Shown here: piece after piece, positions 22,881 to 33,159 of the stretch | Layout: each line of letters begins with the position of its first letter | Numbering within the stretch: position 1 is the stretch's first letter | Assembly: GCA_019009955.1 (NCBI GenBank) | Contig: CM032228.1 | Location: 209,596,501 to 209,660,500 of the forward strand | DNA length: 64,000 nucleotides | Direction: 5' to 3' | Source of the DNA: Riptortus pedestris | Lineage: Eukaryota; Arthropoda; Insecta; Hemiptera; Alydidae | Notes under the pieces: generated by a model | Seen by the model: only the letters and a program-made list of their open reading frames with translations | Database searches by the model: none | Told to the model about the DNA's origin: nothing | Program-made: the position numbers and the translations under genes

Positions 22881-23794
22881 ACCAATGTTTCTTGAACAAA
22901 TATTTTTTCAAGCATCACCTCCCTCCATGGTATTTCTTTTTTCAATTAATTCAATTCTTTTTTTTAAATTAAAAGTGAGGGCTCAACAAGCACTCCCTCT
23001 TGGTGCTACTGTGGTTAACGTTTCATAAGGAAATCCATTCCTTGCCTAAATTCACACATCCAAAATGTAAATGGGACAAAACTGGAGTGCACGTTACAGT
23101 TGTAGTCTGCAAACTCTTAATTATGTCATTAGTCAGCTTATGCAGGCTGCAGGGAACCAAGGAATGGCTTTCTAAAACTCTGATATTTAATGAATTTTCT
23201 CCACTTTTTCTTTTAATGGTATGAATGCAATTTCACTCTAGATGCCTTCATTATTGGGTGCTCTGATGCATAAGGCAAAGGAAAATCAATGTTGACCCTC
23301 TTAATTCCTTTATTGATAACCATGGAAATCAAGAATGTTCATGGGAACATTTACTGGGTGTGGCCCTAGATGCAACAATAACAACCAAATCTATTGTCAA
23401 ATCTGTCTGTCGAGGCCATAATTTCTGGCTGTCACATTAAGTGCACCTAGCAAGTACTTTCAATGAAGGGCACCTTTTCAAGTCTTTCATATGTTTTAAT
23501 GGTAAATTCCATCAATTGGAACTAATTGATTACAAATTTTATATCAAAATTAAAAACAACTTCTTGAAGAAGATTATTCTTGATACTAATCATATCAAAC
23601 AAACATATTTGTTTATAATGATTTATTCAAAATATGCTTTCTGCTATTTATTATGAACAGATTTTCTTTAGTTTATTTTTTTGCTTCAGTTGTTTCCTCA
23701 TACAAATATGGTATTATACTAGAAAGAAATAATATAAACAAGACAATAAATTGAATTTAAATAGAATGCAACCAATGATTTGAATAAAAAATAG

Positions 23795-23799
<5 letters not shown>
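22881..23799. other. no recognisable gene
   Basis: Moderately AT-rich. Short open frames at 23000-23224 and 23441-23656 have no recognisable domain. Confidence 0.4.

Positions 23800-23856
<57 letters not shown>
23800..23856. repeat. (TA)n microsatellite, HINE core
   Basis: About 28 TA units at the core position of the antisense element, directly beside the GCTCTAGCGG hairpin. Confidence 0.95.
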
Positions 23857-23858
<2 letters not shown>

Positions 23859-24120
23859 GCAGTTAACGCTCTAGCGGTCGCAATTTTTGTTTGATCACTA
23901 CCAAACTCAATATTTAAACGTTTTATGCAAAAAGACATAATATTTCCATTTTTATTAATTGTAACGGACGAAATGAGATTGGCTAACTTCGGTCTAGTCG
24001 TGAGTTTCCGTCAAAAGATAGTTCGGCTGTATCCGTAACTGTTCGACTCTCGTGAAATTTCTCTATTGTAAAACATCACGTGGGAAATCTGCGTAGTTTA
24101 TGCAGCACCTGCATGACGGA
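23800..24120 (-). mobile_element. HINE-like element, shortened
   Basis: Antisense copy. The (TA)n core (23800-23855) is followed by AACGCTCTAGCGGTCGCAAT, the TTGTTTGATCACTACCAAAC block, and a diverged interior. It ends in a good antisense 5' end (GTGGGAAATCTGC, then GCAGCACCTGCATGACGGA, followed by CTTTTT). The final block left of the core is missing. Confidence 0.75.
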
Positions 24121-24524
24121 CTTTTTAATTATGACATTAGTATGTTTGCGTAAACCGAATGAGGTAAAAAAAATTAAAAATTTAATGGTCATATGACATT
24201 GAAACGATCAATTATTTGCTGGTTGAATTTGTAATAATGCTTATGGTCTGTATTGTATTTGCTTAAAAATATTAAGAAAAAGGAAGGCAACAGCACTAGT
24301 ACTAACACAGAAATAGAGGAGGAAGAATGTCGTTAGCAGACAGAAGTAGTATAAAAATGGAAAAGAAGAAATATATTATCCGCACAATTTAAGTTCCAAT
24401 TGAAGTAGATGAAGTGGTTGTTAATAAATAAAAAAATTACTTCGAGAAAATTAGAAAATAAAATTATCACCAAGAAGCCTATAGCCCTCGAAAAAAGGGA
24501 TATAAAAATTCTTGTGGGAATTAA
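24121..24524. other. no recognisable gene
   Basis: A-rich spacer. Nothing is recognised. Confidence 0.5.
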
Positions 24525-24715
24525 GGAAGGCTAATTGGGGCGGGTTATTAACAGGTAACCACCCATTTCTAGCCAGGGTGGGACTTAGGATGTTATTTAA
24601 TGAATTCTGTCACTAAATAATTTCCTTTGCCCAGACAAGAATCAAACTCGCCACTATAGGTTTACCATGTAAGATTAAGGTCAACGCTGTAACTCACATG
24701 GCTAACCTGAGCCCC
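24525..24715 (-). mobile_element. tRNA-derived SINE, near full length
   Basis: The only copy here with a nearly complete tRNA-like head and body. On the minus strand it starts GGGGCTCAGGTTAGCCATGT (A-box region, about 24690-24711). The B-box-like GAGTTTGATTC follows at 24649-24639. The SINE body ends in CCCCAATTAGCC. Length is about 190 bp. The head would drive RNA polymerase III initiation if intact; A and B boxes are degenerate. The parental tRNA species is not obvious. Confidence 0.85.
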
Positions 24716-25984
24716 AAAATTATTTTAAAAAATAAAATAAGGTAAATTGATATTTCATGATTAATTTAATACTATATGATAACAGATCCTTGAAATGGTG
24801 AGAACTGTTATGTGATTAAGCCTTACAACTTCCTGTACATTTTGAATATAATATATGGTTGAAATTTGTTGTAAACATTAATTTCAATAAGTTCTCTCGT
24901 GTTTTATTTATTTTTTAATATGACACACTGTATAACATATATACAATGGTAATATGACTCATTAAACAAATTCTTTCAAAACTAATTGTTGATGACATTA
25001 AAGATCTTACCTAAAGTGAATTATCCTTGATAAATGTAATAACTTTTTTATTTTATAATCACTATGTCCCGAATGGTAGAATATTGGCATCACAAATTTA
25101 ATTGAGTTGAAAATTATTACGAACAATGTCAATTTTATAGTCAATAATTCAAATATTATTAAACTTTTCAAAACAATAGTTTTGTTTGAAACAAAATTTC
25201 AAAATAATCACAGCAAACACACACAAAAAAACTTTAAATTGTTTAGTCACTAATGGTTAATGGAGCCTGACAGCTCAAAGGTTGCCTTTAACTGGAGAGT
25301 TAATACCTTTATATAAACAATCACATGAAGTGACACAGCTAAACTACACCTACTACTATACAATTTTCAGTAATAATGAAATTAAATTAAAAAGCTAACT
25401 ACATCTTAATTTTCAATTTTTTTTTTATTAACATAAATTTTAAAATAATGTATTAGTAAGTTGTTTAGAATAATGGAAGTAGTTGGTATAGGAAACGTGT
25501 TGTTATAACATTTATTCGAATTTCATGTGTTATTGGGCCTTAATAATAACTCCTAAAGGACATACTAGTAATTTTAACCCTGGTGGCACTACATAAAACC
25601 AGCTCATAATGTACACTGATGATCATTTATAGAAATATTGCTTTACTAGCTAGTGGTTAGGAAGAGTTGGTAAAAGCAGTACAAGGTCTGAAACATAACA
25701 TAATTAGAGAAAAGTCTGAATATATTAAAACCTCGCGACAAACTGCAGATGCTATTGGTTCTGCAAACTGGGAATGTATACATTTCTTAGCTGCTCTGTG
25801 ATCAAGTGGTCAAGGTAAGTAGAGCAATAAAAAAGAAGCAGGTATAAATGTCAGAATAATTGCATAGACTACTTGTTTCTATGTAGCTTTGCAAGAAGCT
25901 CTTCGCTGGTAGTGTCCCTTTAGCAAAGCAAAAGTCAAATACACAAAACATTCATCATGCCAGCCGTTATGAAAGGCAGTACAG
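24716..25984. other. no recognisable gene
   Basis: AT-rich, without repeats or open frames that I recognise. Confidence 0.45.
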
Positions 25985-26245
25985 TATAGACTCTCATCAA
26001 GGAAAAACCAGAGAAAGTCTAGTCTGGGAGAGAAGAGTCCTCAAAACTATATAAGGAGACTGAGAAAGCTGCACAGATGAATCAAAGCCAAACTCATGTA
26101 CTTTAATGACAATCAAAGAGCAGATTGTGGTGGTTGATACATGTCAAAAGAGTGTAGTAAACAGGCTCCCAGTAAAATGTATGATAGACCAGATAGGGAG
26201 GAAGGGAGATCCTAACATTGGAAAAGATGGTCGCAAATGACCAAC
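25985..26245 (+). pseudogene. decayed non-LTR (RTE-like) ORF C-terminus
   Basis: Broken plus-strand frames carry the pattern typical of the region after RT in RTE and similar LINEs. WERRVLKTI (about 26025) corresponds to the usual FERKVLRKI. A CGG...MSKECSKQAPSK segment (about 26125-26170) sits where QRLRWAGHVxRM...PKK is expected. REEGRS.HWKRW (about 26195-26230) corresponds to GRPRxRW. Stops and frameshifts separate them. No RT core is seen upstream, so this is a 5'-truncated old insertion. Assignment is from pattern memory only. Confidence 0.35.
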
Positions 26246-26284
26246 AAGAACAGTACAGTTTACTACTAAGCCATAAAGTATTTC

Positions 26285-26406
26285 ACAATTTACTAAGGAA
26301 ATGTTACCATTACTAAGTGAGCAAGTTTTCACCATTATTGAGTAAATCTTCATGATTACTAAATAAGGAAGTTTTCACTGTTTGAGTGAGTATGAGTAAG
26401 TTTTCA
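26285..26406. repeat. minisatellite, unit about 25 bp, about 5 copies
   Basis: Degenerate units of the type ACCATTACTAAGTGAGCAAG-TTTTC follow each other: ACCATTATTGAGTAAATCTTC, ATGATTACTAAATAAGGAAG and a final GTATGAGTAAGTTTTC. Confidence 0.7.
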
Positions 26407-26451
26407 AACCACTTTATTTGAATGTGATTCACAAATATTTACCTACCTACC

Positions 26452-27302
26452 TTAGCAGATTTCCCTCAAGGAAACTGTACTTCAACCCTACTTAGGATAT
26501 GTCACAAATGAGGTCCACTCAAATTTGTTATTTTTGGAGTTTAGAGAGGGAAAATCGTAAATTCAAAATATCTCCATTATTATGCAGTGGAACAAAAAAT
26601 GTTATATGACCAATATTATTGCAAATGAATTCTCAATAATGAAATGTCCTGGAAATATTTTTTGTATCCTGTATATTAAGCAAGTAATTAGTGTTTTTTT
26701 ATATTTTAGCCTTCAGTGAACCCCCACTTCTACCTATTTTTTTTTAATAATAACCCGACATATCATGGAACGTCTGATCCAAACTTAAATACCAAAGATT
26801 GTTTTCAACAGATCATTACTTGATGGGATACATGCTAATACGATGTGTGATGAAGTCACCAATTAAAATTTTATATTGCCGACTCAAAATTTTCCTACAA
26901 TACCATACTTAGTATTTAATCTTCCAGGAAACACTAAAGATTCAATTTCATAATGAGTGAAATCGGTCTAGGAAGGAGGGTTATGTAAAAAATTCAAAAT
27001 ATCTCCCTTGTTACGATTCTGACCGAAAAATGTTACTTAAGCAGTATTGCAGAAAGCTTAATGTTTTACAATTGTTGAATTGTACATGTTTTTCTAACTC
27101 AAATATTAACTTCTATTCATCCAATTTTCATCTTCAGTAACTGAGTCACTAAACATCTGAAGCCCAGCTTATATTTCAATTATAGTTTATGTTTATATAT
27201 GTTTCTTACTATGGGAGAAATAGGGAATATATGGTAAGAAGAGATCCATAGTGTGTCATACCAGCACATGGAAATCTGCTTAACAGCCCCTGCATGACAG
27301 GT
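26452..27302 (-). mobile_element. HINE-like element(s), long antisense copy, possibly nested
   Basis: The left end is TTAGCAGATTTCCCTCAAGG (antisense 3' end, half of the palindrome), then CACAAATGAGGTCCACTC. There is no core microsatellite. Antisense middle blocks then occur twice: TTCAAAATATCTCCATTATT at about 26560 and TTCAAAATATCTCCCTTGTT at about 26990. The right end is GGAAATCTGCTTAACAGCCC then CTGCATGACAG at 27302. The duplicated block suggests two copies joined or one nested in the other. Confidence 0.7.
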
Positions 27303-28199
27303 TTTTTTTAATATTATTCCTACTTTGTTCCTCAATTGTAATTCTTTTTTCAGAATCTTTATTTTTGATTGATTGCCAATGTTTTTAGATTTCCTTTAGT
27401 TTTTATCTATACTGTTTTATGACTAATTTCAGTATTGTAGTTGATTAGTTTGCCCACAATATGTGAGCAGTCCACTTAATTTTTTTTTTAAGTGTTATTC
27501 TAATAATAATCATGATAAAAGCTAGGATGGATATTGAAAATTGAATTGGGTATTGTGAAAGACTATAATTCAAAGGCAATAAAATTTTGTAAAATTTGAG
27601 TTCCGATCAATTAATTCTTTTAAGAGATTATTAAAAATGTGAATCTTAAACAGACTTCTATTAGCAATTATTATAAACAAAAAATGAATTTATACCAATA
27701 GTTAAAATTAAAATTAGACCTATTACTGATTTTCTCCATGGGGAATTTATTTTAAAATGCATGATGATAATTAGATTTAATTTAATATATTTTTATTTTA
27801 TTACTTTATTGTAAAACTTTGAATAGTGAAATAGATTTCAGTATGAGTGAAGAGAATTAATGTCAGCATGAAAATTATTTCAATTTAAACAAAGTTTTGT
27901 AAATGCTATCAAATTGAAAACAGCCAATGATGGCTTAGAAAGGCATTGCTTCTTTATAATTTCTCATAAATACCCAGGAGCTACATATGTTTAGTAAAAC
28001 CTATGTTAGAGCATATTATTATGGTTTACAAAATGTATGTATCACAAGAAGACCCTCGTTACTTGAAAACCACTCTCTTGCTCTGAAAACAAATGTTTAT
28101 CGCTCAAATGCAAATATAAATGTTTATTTCTTCATTCTACACTTGTATCTATTTATTTGCTTTAGTTGATTCATATTCCTATTTTTATTTTTTTATTTT
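27303..28199. other. no recognisable gene
   Basis: Strongly AT-rich. Nothing is recognised. Confidence 0.5.
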
Positions 28200-28611
28200 T
28201 TTTGAGAAAACAGCTGTTGAGGACGTTACCAAACTCGGTATTTAATTGTTTTATTGAAAAAGAATGATCAAGTTCGTTAATGGCTGAAATCGGACATGTG
28301 GAAGGGGGGGGGGGTTTAGAGGGGGGAATTTCGAAAATTTGAAATATCTCCATTATTATGAGTCAGTCATCACATTTTTGCTCTATCTTGACTATTAACC
28401 AAGATATTGGCATTTTTTTAAATTTTAACCCTTTTGGAAAACCCCACTCCTACTCATGTCATATTGGCAGTAAGGTGTTATATTATGAAGCACTTTATTT
28501 GAAGCTTAAATACCAGATATTGTTCTCATTGAACTTTTAATTTTTGAGATAAATGCAAAAACATGACACATGTGGGAAATCTGCTTAGTTTGCGTAGCTC
28601 CTGTGTTTGGA
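28200..28611 (-). mobile_element. HINE-like element lacking microsatellite
   Basis: Antisense copy keeping most blocks in order: GTTACCAAACTCGGTATTTA, GATCAAGTTCGTTAATGGCT, a G-rich run, TTTGAAATATCTCCATTATT, TTAACCAAGATATTGGCATT, CCACTCCTACTCATGTCATA, AAATACCAGATATTGTTCTC. It ends with GTGGGAAATCTGCTTAGTTT and GCGTAGCTCCTGTGTTTGGA. The block after the core is missing. Confidence 0.8.
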
Positions 28612-29249
28612 CTATTTCATTCCTCACTTGTATATATTTATTTGCTTTAGTTGATTCAGCAATTTTAGATGCAGCAACTCGAGTACCAAACTGATCAATA
28701 ACAATACTAAATGTTTATCATTTAATTTAATTTACCTCTGCCCCACAACTGAAGAATCAATACATCAAATAATTAAATGGAAGTGAATGAGTCTATGTTA
28801 CTAACCATTCAATGCAATTAGATTCATTAAGTGTATGTAAAGTTTAACAAAATTATTTGCTTCAGTTCTTTTTTATTTTTGGAAAAAAATGCCTTGATAT
28901 ATTTATTTAGTTAAATTAAGAACAAGATGGCGCGCAGTGGCGCTTACCAGTCCTGCCAACAGAGTGCACTAACAGACAATCTCATTTAGAAAGTTTGCAA
29001 GAAGATGAAGGAGTCCCATCAGTGAATATGATCATATAAGTAACTTGTAAGTAAATGGTTTTATGATCGAAGTGGCGTTTTGTTTTAAAATGTGACATTA
29101 TTAAAGGTAATATTTAATGGAAGAAAACAATATAACAAATTTTACACATTCTCAGCGTCATCCAAGGCAGAGAGAAACTAAATAGTTTACTTGATTTGAC
29201 TGAACTATTGACAGACATTGCCAGAATATTCAATAACTTTTTTTTAGGG
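28612..29249. other. no recognisable gene
   Basis: AT-rich. A short patch of balanced composition at 28927-28975 is too small to interpret. Confidence 0.45.
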
Positions 29250-29342
29250 GGGGGGCTCAGGTTAGCCTTGCAATTTAACGCGCTGGTCTTAATCACACAT
29301 GGTAAACATATAGTGGCGAGTTCAACTTATTTTATGAACAAT
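29250..29342 (+). mobile_element. SINE head fragment
   Basis: GGGGGCTCAGGTTAGCCTTG, then CTGGTCTTAATCACACATGG and GTGGCGAGTTCAAC: the tRNA-like 5' half with A- and B-box regions. The SINE body is absent. Confidence 0.65.
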
Positions 29343-29608
29343 TGGTCAGAAAACCGTACTAAAAAAATAATATCTGATTCAGACGAATTCCCGCTTCTCT
29401 CGGTCAACAGACAGGATTTCTTTTACCGAAAGTAGTATTTTCAATTCCTAATTTAAATACTTCGTACATATTCGGTAGGTAAGTTTTGACGAGGGACGAA
29501 TTTTCTGTTTGATTCCAATTTTATTATATCAACGGGATCAAACCATAATATTCGGTGTATGTAATCGCAAACCCTACTGTTTCGTCCTAACTTTGCTTGC
29601 GGGATCAT
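29343..29608. other. no recognisable feature
   Basis: Spacer between two SINE copies. Nothing is recognised. Confidence 0.5.
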
Positions 29609-29775
29609 GGTTCTCAGGTTAGCTATGTGAGTTAAAACGTACCGACGTTAGCAATAGGAATTTATTTAATAACCATCTCACTAAATACTATCCTTTATTC
29701 CACCCTGTTAAAATTGACTGGTAACCTGTAAGTATCCCGTCTCAATTAGCCACTGTAAAGTGGGTGAAAATAACA
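29609..29775 (+). mobile_element. SINE with internal deletion
   Basis: The head CTCAGGTTAGCTATGTGAGT is joined to GCAATAGGAATTTATTTAAT and the normal 3' portion (ACTGGTAACCTGTAAGTATC, CCGTCTCAATTAGCC). The B-box region is deleted. The GCAATAGGAATTTATTTA junction recurs in the copy at 37785-37950. Confidence 0.75.
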
Positions 29776-30384
29776 CTTAGCATTTAAAATTAAATGTTAC
29801 TATAAGTAGGAAAAATATATTCCAGTTTAATCTTTGAATAAAGTAATAGGACTAATACGTTGATTAAAGATGTCAGAGAGAAATGAATGATTTCTATTTC
29901 GTTAATGAAAGAGTGACATGGAATTAATTATATCTGATCAGCTTAGAGTGGATTCTTCATTCGTAGATTTATCAAAGCTATGTCAGTTATGTCAAAGTCA
30001 AGGAAAACAACATTAAATGAACTCCATTAATGAAATTTCTAGTATTTTCATCTGTCTTATTCATCCCTTCAAAAGAATAAAAATAATAAAACTATTTTGG
30101 CAGTGCTTTTCCTTATAAAGCAATCTATATAATAAAAGTTGGTAACTTGAGCCTCTTCCTCATTAAATTCCCTTCTCCGTTAGATTAAGCCATTCTTCAC
30201 CTTCGGTTTTTCCCCTTATCAAAATTTTCACAGACAACGATTTTGACTTCAAAGTGAGTTTTGGGCAATTCCCCTAATGCCTACTGTCGAATAGTCCTAA
30301 GCCGATGGTGACGGGAAAAATAATGCAAAATCACGTCTTTCTATGCATAGGAACAAGTTGTTTCCAACATTTTCTTTGGGACTA
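29776..30384. other. no recognisable gene
   Basis: AT-rich spacer. Nothing is recognised. Confidence 0.5.
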
Positions 30385-30521
30385 AGAATATATATAGTTT
30401 TGAACAGACCTCATTTTCGTCAACTCCTGGGTAGGATCGATGAACATTTGAAGAAAAATTTCAAAAATCGCGTCATGAATACGACCTCAATAGCTGATTT
30501 CCCTCAAGGGAAATCTGCTAA
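30385..30521 (+). mobile_element. HINE-like 3' end with intact terminal palindrome
   Basis: Final block only: TTTTGAACAGACCTCATTTT, TCGTCAACTCCTGGGTAGGA, GCGTCATGAATACGACCTCA. Then comes the near-perfect palindrome GATTTCCCTCAAGGGAAATC (30496-30515) and TG-CTAA at 30516-30521. This is the clearest view of the family's 3' terminus on the plus strand. Confidence 0.8.
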
Positions 30522-30524
30522 AAC

Positions 30525-30860
30525 AAAACAAATATCTTGGTTAGTAATCGAGATAGCGAAAAGTGATAAGAACAACACACTAGATAATTAAATTTCCAAT
30601 GGTTAAATACAATTTTTCAATCCAACCGAATAGTAACGCAGGTATTTCGAATTTTTGATTTATCCCTTCTAAACCCCTCCTCTCTCCCCTTGGTCGGATT
30701 TCATTATTTAACGAACTTGATTGTTAGTTATACATAGAACGCTTAAATATCAAGTAAAGACCCACCTAAGCAAATTTGAGTGTTAGACAATTATGTAGAC
30801 ATAAACTTGAACGGACATCTTGTTCATTATCGAAAAAGTATCGATGGACATTTGAAGACA
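30525..30860 (+). mobile_element. HINE-like element, second copy in tandem
   Basis: It starts inside the CAAATATCTTGGTTAGTAAT block a few bases after the end of the previous copy. It runs through GGTATTTCGAATTTTTGATT, TTTAACGAACTTGATTGTTA and CGCTTAAATATC. A block with no microsatellite leads to CTTGAACGGACATCTTGTTC and GTATCGATGGACATTTGAAG. The 3' terminus is missing. Confidence 0.7.
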
Positions 30861-31337
30861 GTCCAGCCTCAACGGAGGGACTTTTCGTCAAAAACATTGC
30901 AAGTAATGGCAAAATGATAAGGATATGATTGGACCACCTGCGATGAGTATCCAGGGCAATGGTCTGGATACAATAGACGAGGGCAGTAGTCTCCGATACA
31001 AAAGGGACTGCCCCAACTGTTGTCCGATTCAATCGTCTCCCGCGCATATCAATACTCGCCTTTGTATAAGATGATGGTTTTTCATCACAATGACTCCTCT
31101 TGTATGCCGCAGCTGTCAGAAATAAACACATTGGGTGTAGAATAGTTCGTTGACTATACACCGTATCGGACGAAATTAATGAAGGAAATAGAAAAAATAA
31201 AGCAAAACAGCAAATCCATATTTTAAAGTTCGTTGCCCCCCTTGTGTCGGCATAAGTGGGACTTATTGCTGAAATTAATTCAGTCATAAACATCAGTTGA
31301 TTACCCAACACAACTAAATTTCTTCCTGAGATATAGC
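30766..31337 (-). CDS. unidentified open reading frame of over 180 codons, antisense
   Basis: The minus strand is open from the retrotransposon insertion at 31350 down to 30766. The last ~30 codons lie in HINE-like DNA, so only about the first 150 could be an original coding sequence. The region 30870-31310 is richer in G and C than its surroundings. The predicted chain has hydrophobic segments (FKIWICCFALFFLF; HILIILPLLAMFL), suggesting membrane spans if translated. No family is recognised and there is no clear ATG near the start. If the inserted LINE (31350-31894) is ignored, the same frame stays open about 25 codons further, to about 31970. It may be an exon, an older mobile-element protein, or chance. 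The plus strand here has stops in all frames. Confidence 0.25.
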
Positions 31338-31349
31338 ATATATAGCCAA
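31338..31349. repeat. target-site duplication, left copy
   Basis: CATATATAGCCA. The same 12-mer recurs at 31895-31906, directly after the A-rich tail of the LINE insertion between them. Confidence 0.75.
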
Positions 31350-31894
31350 CTTAACAGTGGTCAGGGGAACTTTATTAACAAACTACATTTCTTCAAACGA
31401 AAGGAATCCCCATGGTGCTCCTGTGGCGAGTTGAATACGGCTGACCACGTGATCCTCCAATGTCCGCGTTTCAACGCCAAGCGTATTCGGTTAATGAGTG
31501 CTTTCTCTTATGTGAACTGCCCTCCTGAGAGCTACGACATGTTTGTAAACGACGCTGATAGATTTTCAGCCTTCAGGACATTTGCCCAAGAGGTTTTGAA
31601 AGACAAGTTAGGCTTTAGGTATGTAGGCTAGTTAGTTAGGCTCTTGCTGCCACTTCTTTGAACAGAGGCAAAGGAGTCGCAGCCGCGGGTTCCCCTAGGA
31701 CTTTTCGGACTTAAACTAAATCTCCCAAATGTTGCACTTTAATGCTTAGCCGTGGTCGGTGAGTTAGGCTAAGTTACCTGGCCCAATTTATGTATTCAAA
31801 ATTTTATATCTCTTATTAAATGGAGACCGCTGGTATGGGGAAACCCAAAGGTACAACGAGGGCAGAGGTGGGAGAAAAAAAACAAAAAAAAAAA
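31350..31894 (+). pseudogene. 5'-truncated non-LTR retrotransposon (ORF2 end, 3' UTR, A-tail)
   Basis: Insertion of the last part of a non-LTR element. The open frame continues through QLNSGQGNFINKLHFF and a CCHC-type zinc motif CSCGELNTADHVILQC (about 31415-31465) to a stop at 31631. This LNSGxGNF...C-x-CG...H-x4-C ending is typical of ORF2 C-termini in I/Jockey/R1-like arthropod elements. A 3' UTR of about 250 bp follows, then an A-rich tail (AAAAAAAACAAAAAAAAAAA, about 31875-31894). The 12-bp direct repeats on both sides and the intact reading frame point to a fairly young insertion by target-primed reverse transcription. RT and endonuclease are absent because of 5' truncation. Confidence 0.85.
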
Positions 31895-31906
31895 CATATA
31901 TAGCCA
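31895..31906. repeat. target-site duplication, right copy
   Basis: CATATATAGCCA directly after the A-tail, identical to 31338-31349. Confidence 0.75.
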
Positions 31907-32730
31907 TAAGTTATAGAACGTCTTAAGCCATTATAGTAGCTAGAATGATTTAAGCTTGTGAAATATGTTAATGTTTTATTTTAAATATAGGTCACACCTG
32001 AAAACCAAAGTTTACTTGTAGTTGTACTCCTGTTAAGTTATTGAGTTTTTCGGAACGTTTCTGCAATGCCGCACTTGGCCTGCTGTAAAGGCTGAGCCTC
32101 AATATCAGAATTTGACGTTACTAGTTTTGAGAAAGATAGGACTTTGTGAAGTGTTTTAATCCTACCAATATCAACACTTGCTTATTTTTTTTTCAGAACC
32201 CTGATAATCATGGAGAACAAGCTTGATGGTTGTTTTTTTTTATTTCCACCAAGGCAAGAAAGCAGTTCAAGCAGCAAACAAAACATGTGGGAGTATAAGG
32301 GGACAATTTAGTAACTGAAAATTCTGGCAGAGAGAATTGGGCTTTCAAAACCATGAACGCTCAGGTAGCTCAGTGACCTCATCAAGGCGCCTATTTCTGA
32401 AAACCACCAGCTTACCTCTAGGTAATAGGAGAGAGGCTGGATGTGTCAAATTTGACCGTCAATAAACATTTTTTGAGATTTGGATTCGTTAGTCCGAAAC
32501 AAAAACAAAAGGGGTGGTGCTATATTAGATGATATAAACTGTGCTAAATAAGATAATTCCAACATTCTGAGTCTAGTTGTTTTTGAGTTATGCGTGATGC
32601 GTACATACATTCGACGTCACTTCGAAACTAGTCAAAATGAATGATGGAGGGCAAAAAAGAAAATGAGATTGAAATTTAAAACCAATCGTAGTATTTTACT
32701 TTCTTCTTACAAACAAGGAAACTTAATAAG
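31907..32730. other. no recognisable gene
   Basis: AT-rich. A tRNA-head-like GCTCAGGTAGCTCAGTGACC lies at about 32367-32386, but no B box follows at the right distance. Confidence 0.4.
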
Positions 32731-32830
32731 GGTTCAGGGGTAGCCATGCGTATTAAGACATTGATCTTAGCACTCACACTATACTAAAGACATGGGTTGG
32801 ATACACAATTTGGAGAAAGGAATTTTTTTT
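32731..32830 (+). mobile_element. SINE head fragment
   Basis: GGTTCAGGGGTAGCCATGCG, then TTGATCTTAGCACTCACACT and a B-box-like ATGGGTTGGATACAC. It is followed by a T-run and has no SINE body. Confidence 0.5.
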
Positions 32831-32970
32831 TGAGAACTCAGTCTCACCTTATCTTGGAAAAGTGTTACACATTTTACATGGAGATATCGTGTCCGACAAG
32901 ATCTAGTAGCATAAAGCAGACATTAATAAATTAAATTTATTTATTTTACAAATGAATATCCAGTTTGTGT

Positions 32971-33159
32971 TACTGACTATAATTGGAACAGGTTATCTAT
33001 AGTTACCCCCTTCTTTTCTATCAAGGGGGGAAAGGGAATTTTATTTTATGATCCCATTCCGTGTAGGAAAATTGGCTTCACAGTAATAGTAGCCACGATT
33101 CAAGGTTATCCGAGAATGTTAAGACTATCACCTAAGCATACATGAGTAACCTGAGCTCC
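32971..33159 (-). mobile_element. tRNA-derived SINE, diverged, full-length antisense
   Basis: The left end, ACTATAATTGGAACAGGTTA, is the antisense 3' part. The middle is degraded. The right end, CATGAGTAACCTGAGCTCC, is the antisense head, and the B-box region ACGATTCAAGGTT lies at about 33097. It is inverted relative to the SINE head at 32731. Confidence 0.6.

Noticed and set aside
22739..22945. 68-codon minus-strand frame
   Set aside because: It lies across the long palindrome and does not resemble a protein family.
32360..32440. tRNA-like GTAGCTCAGTGACC
   Set aside because: No T-arm or acceptor pairing follows; likely chance or a SINE head scrap.
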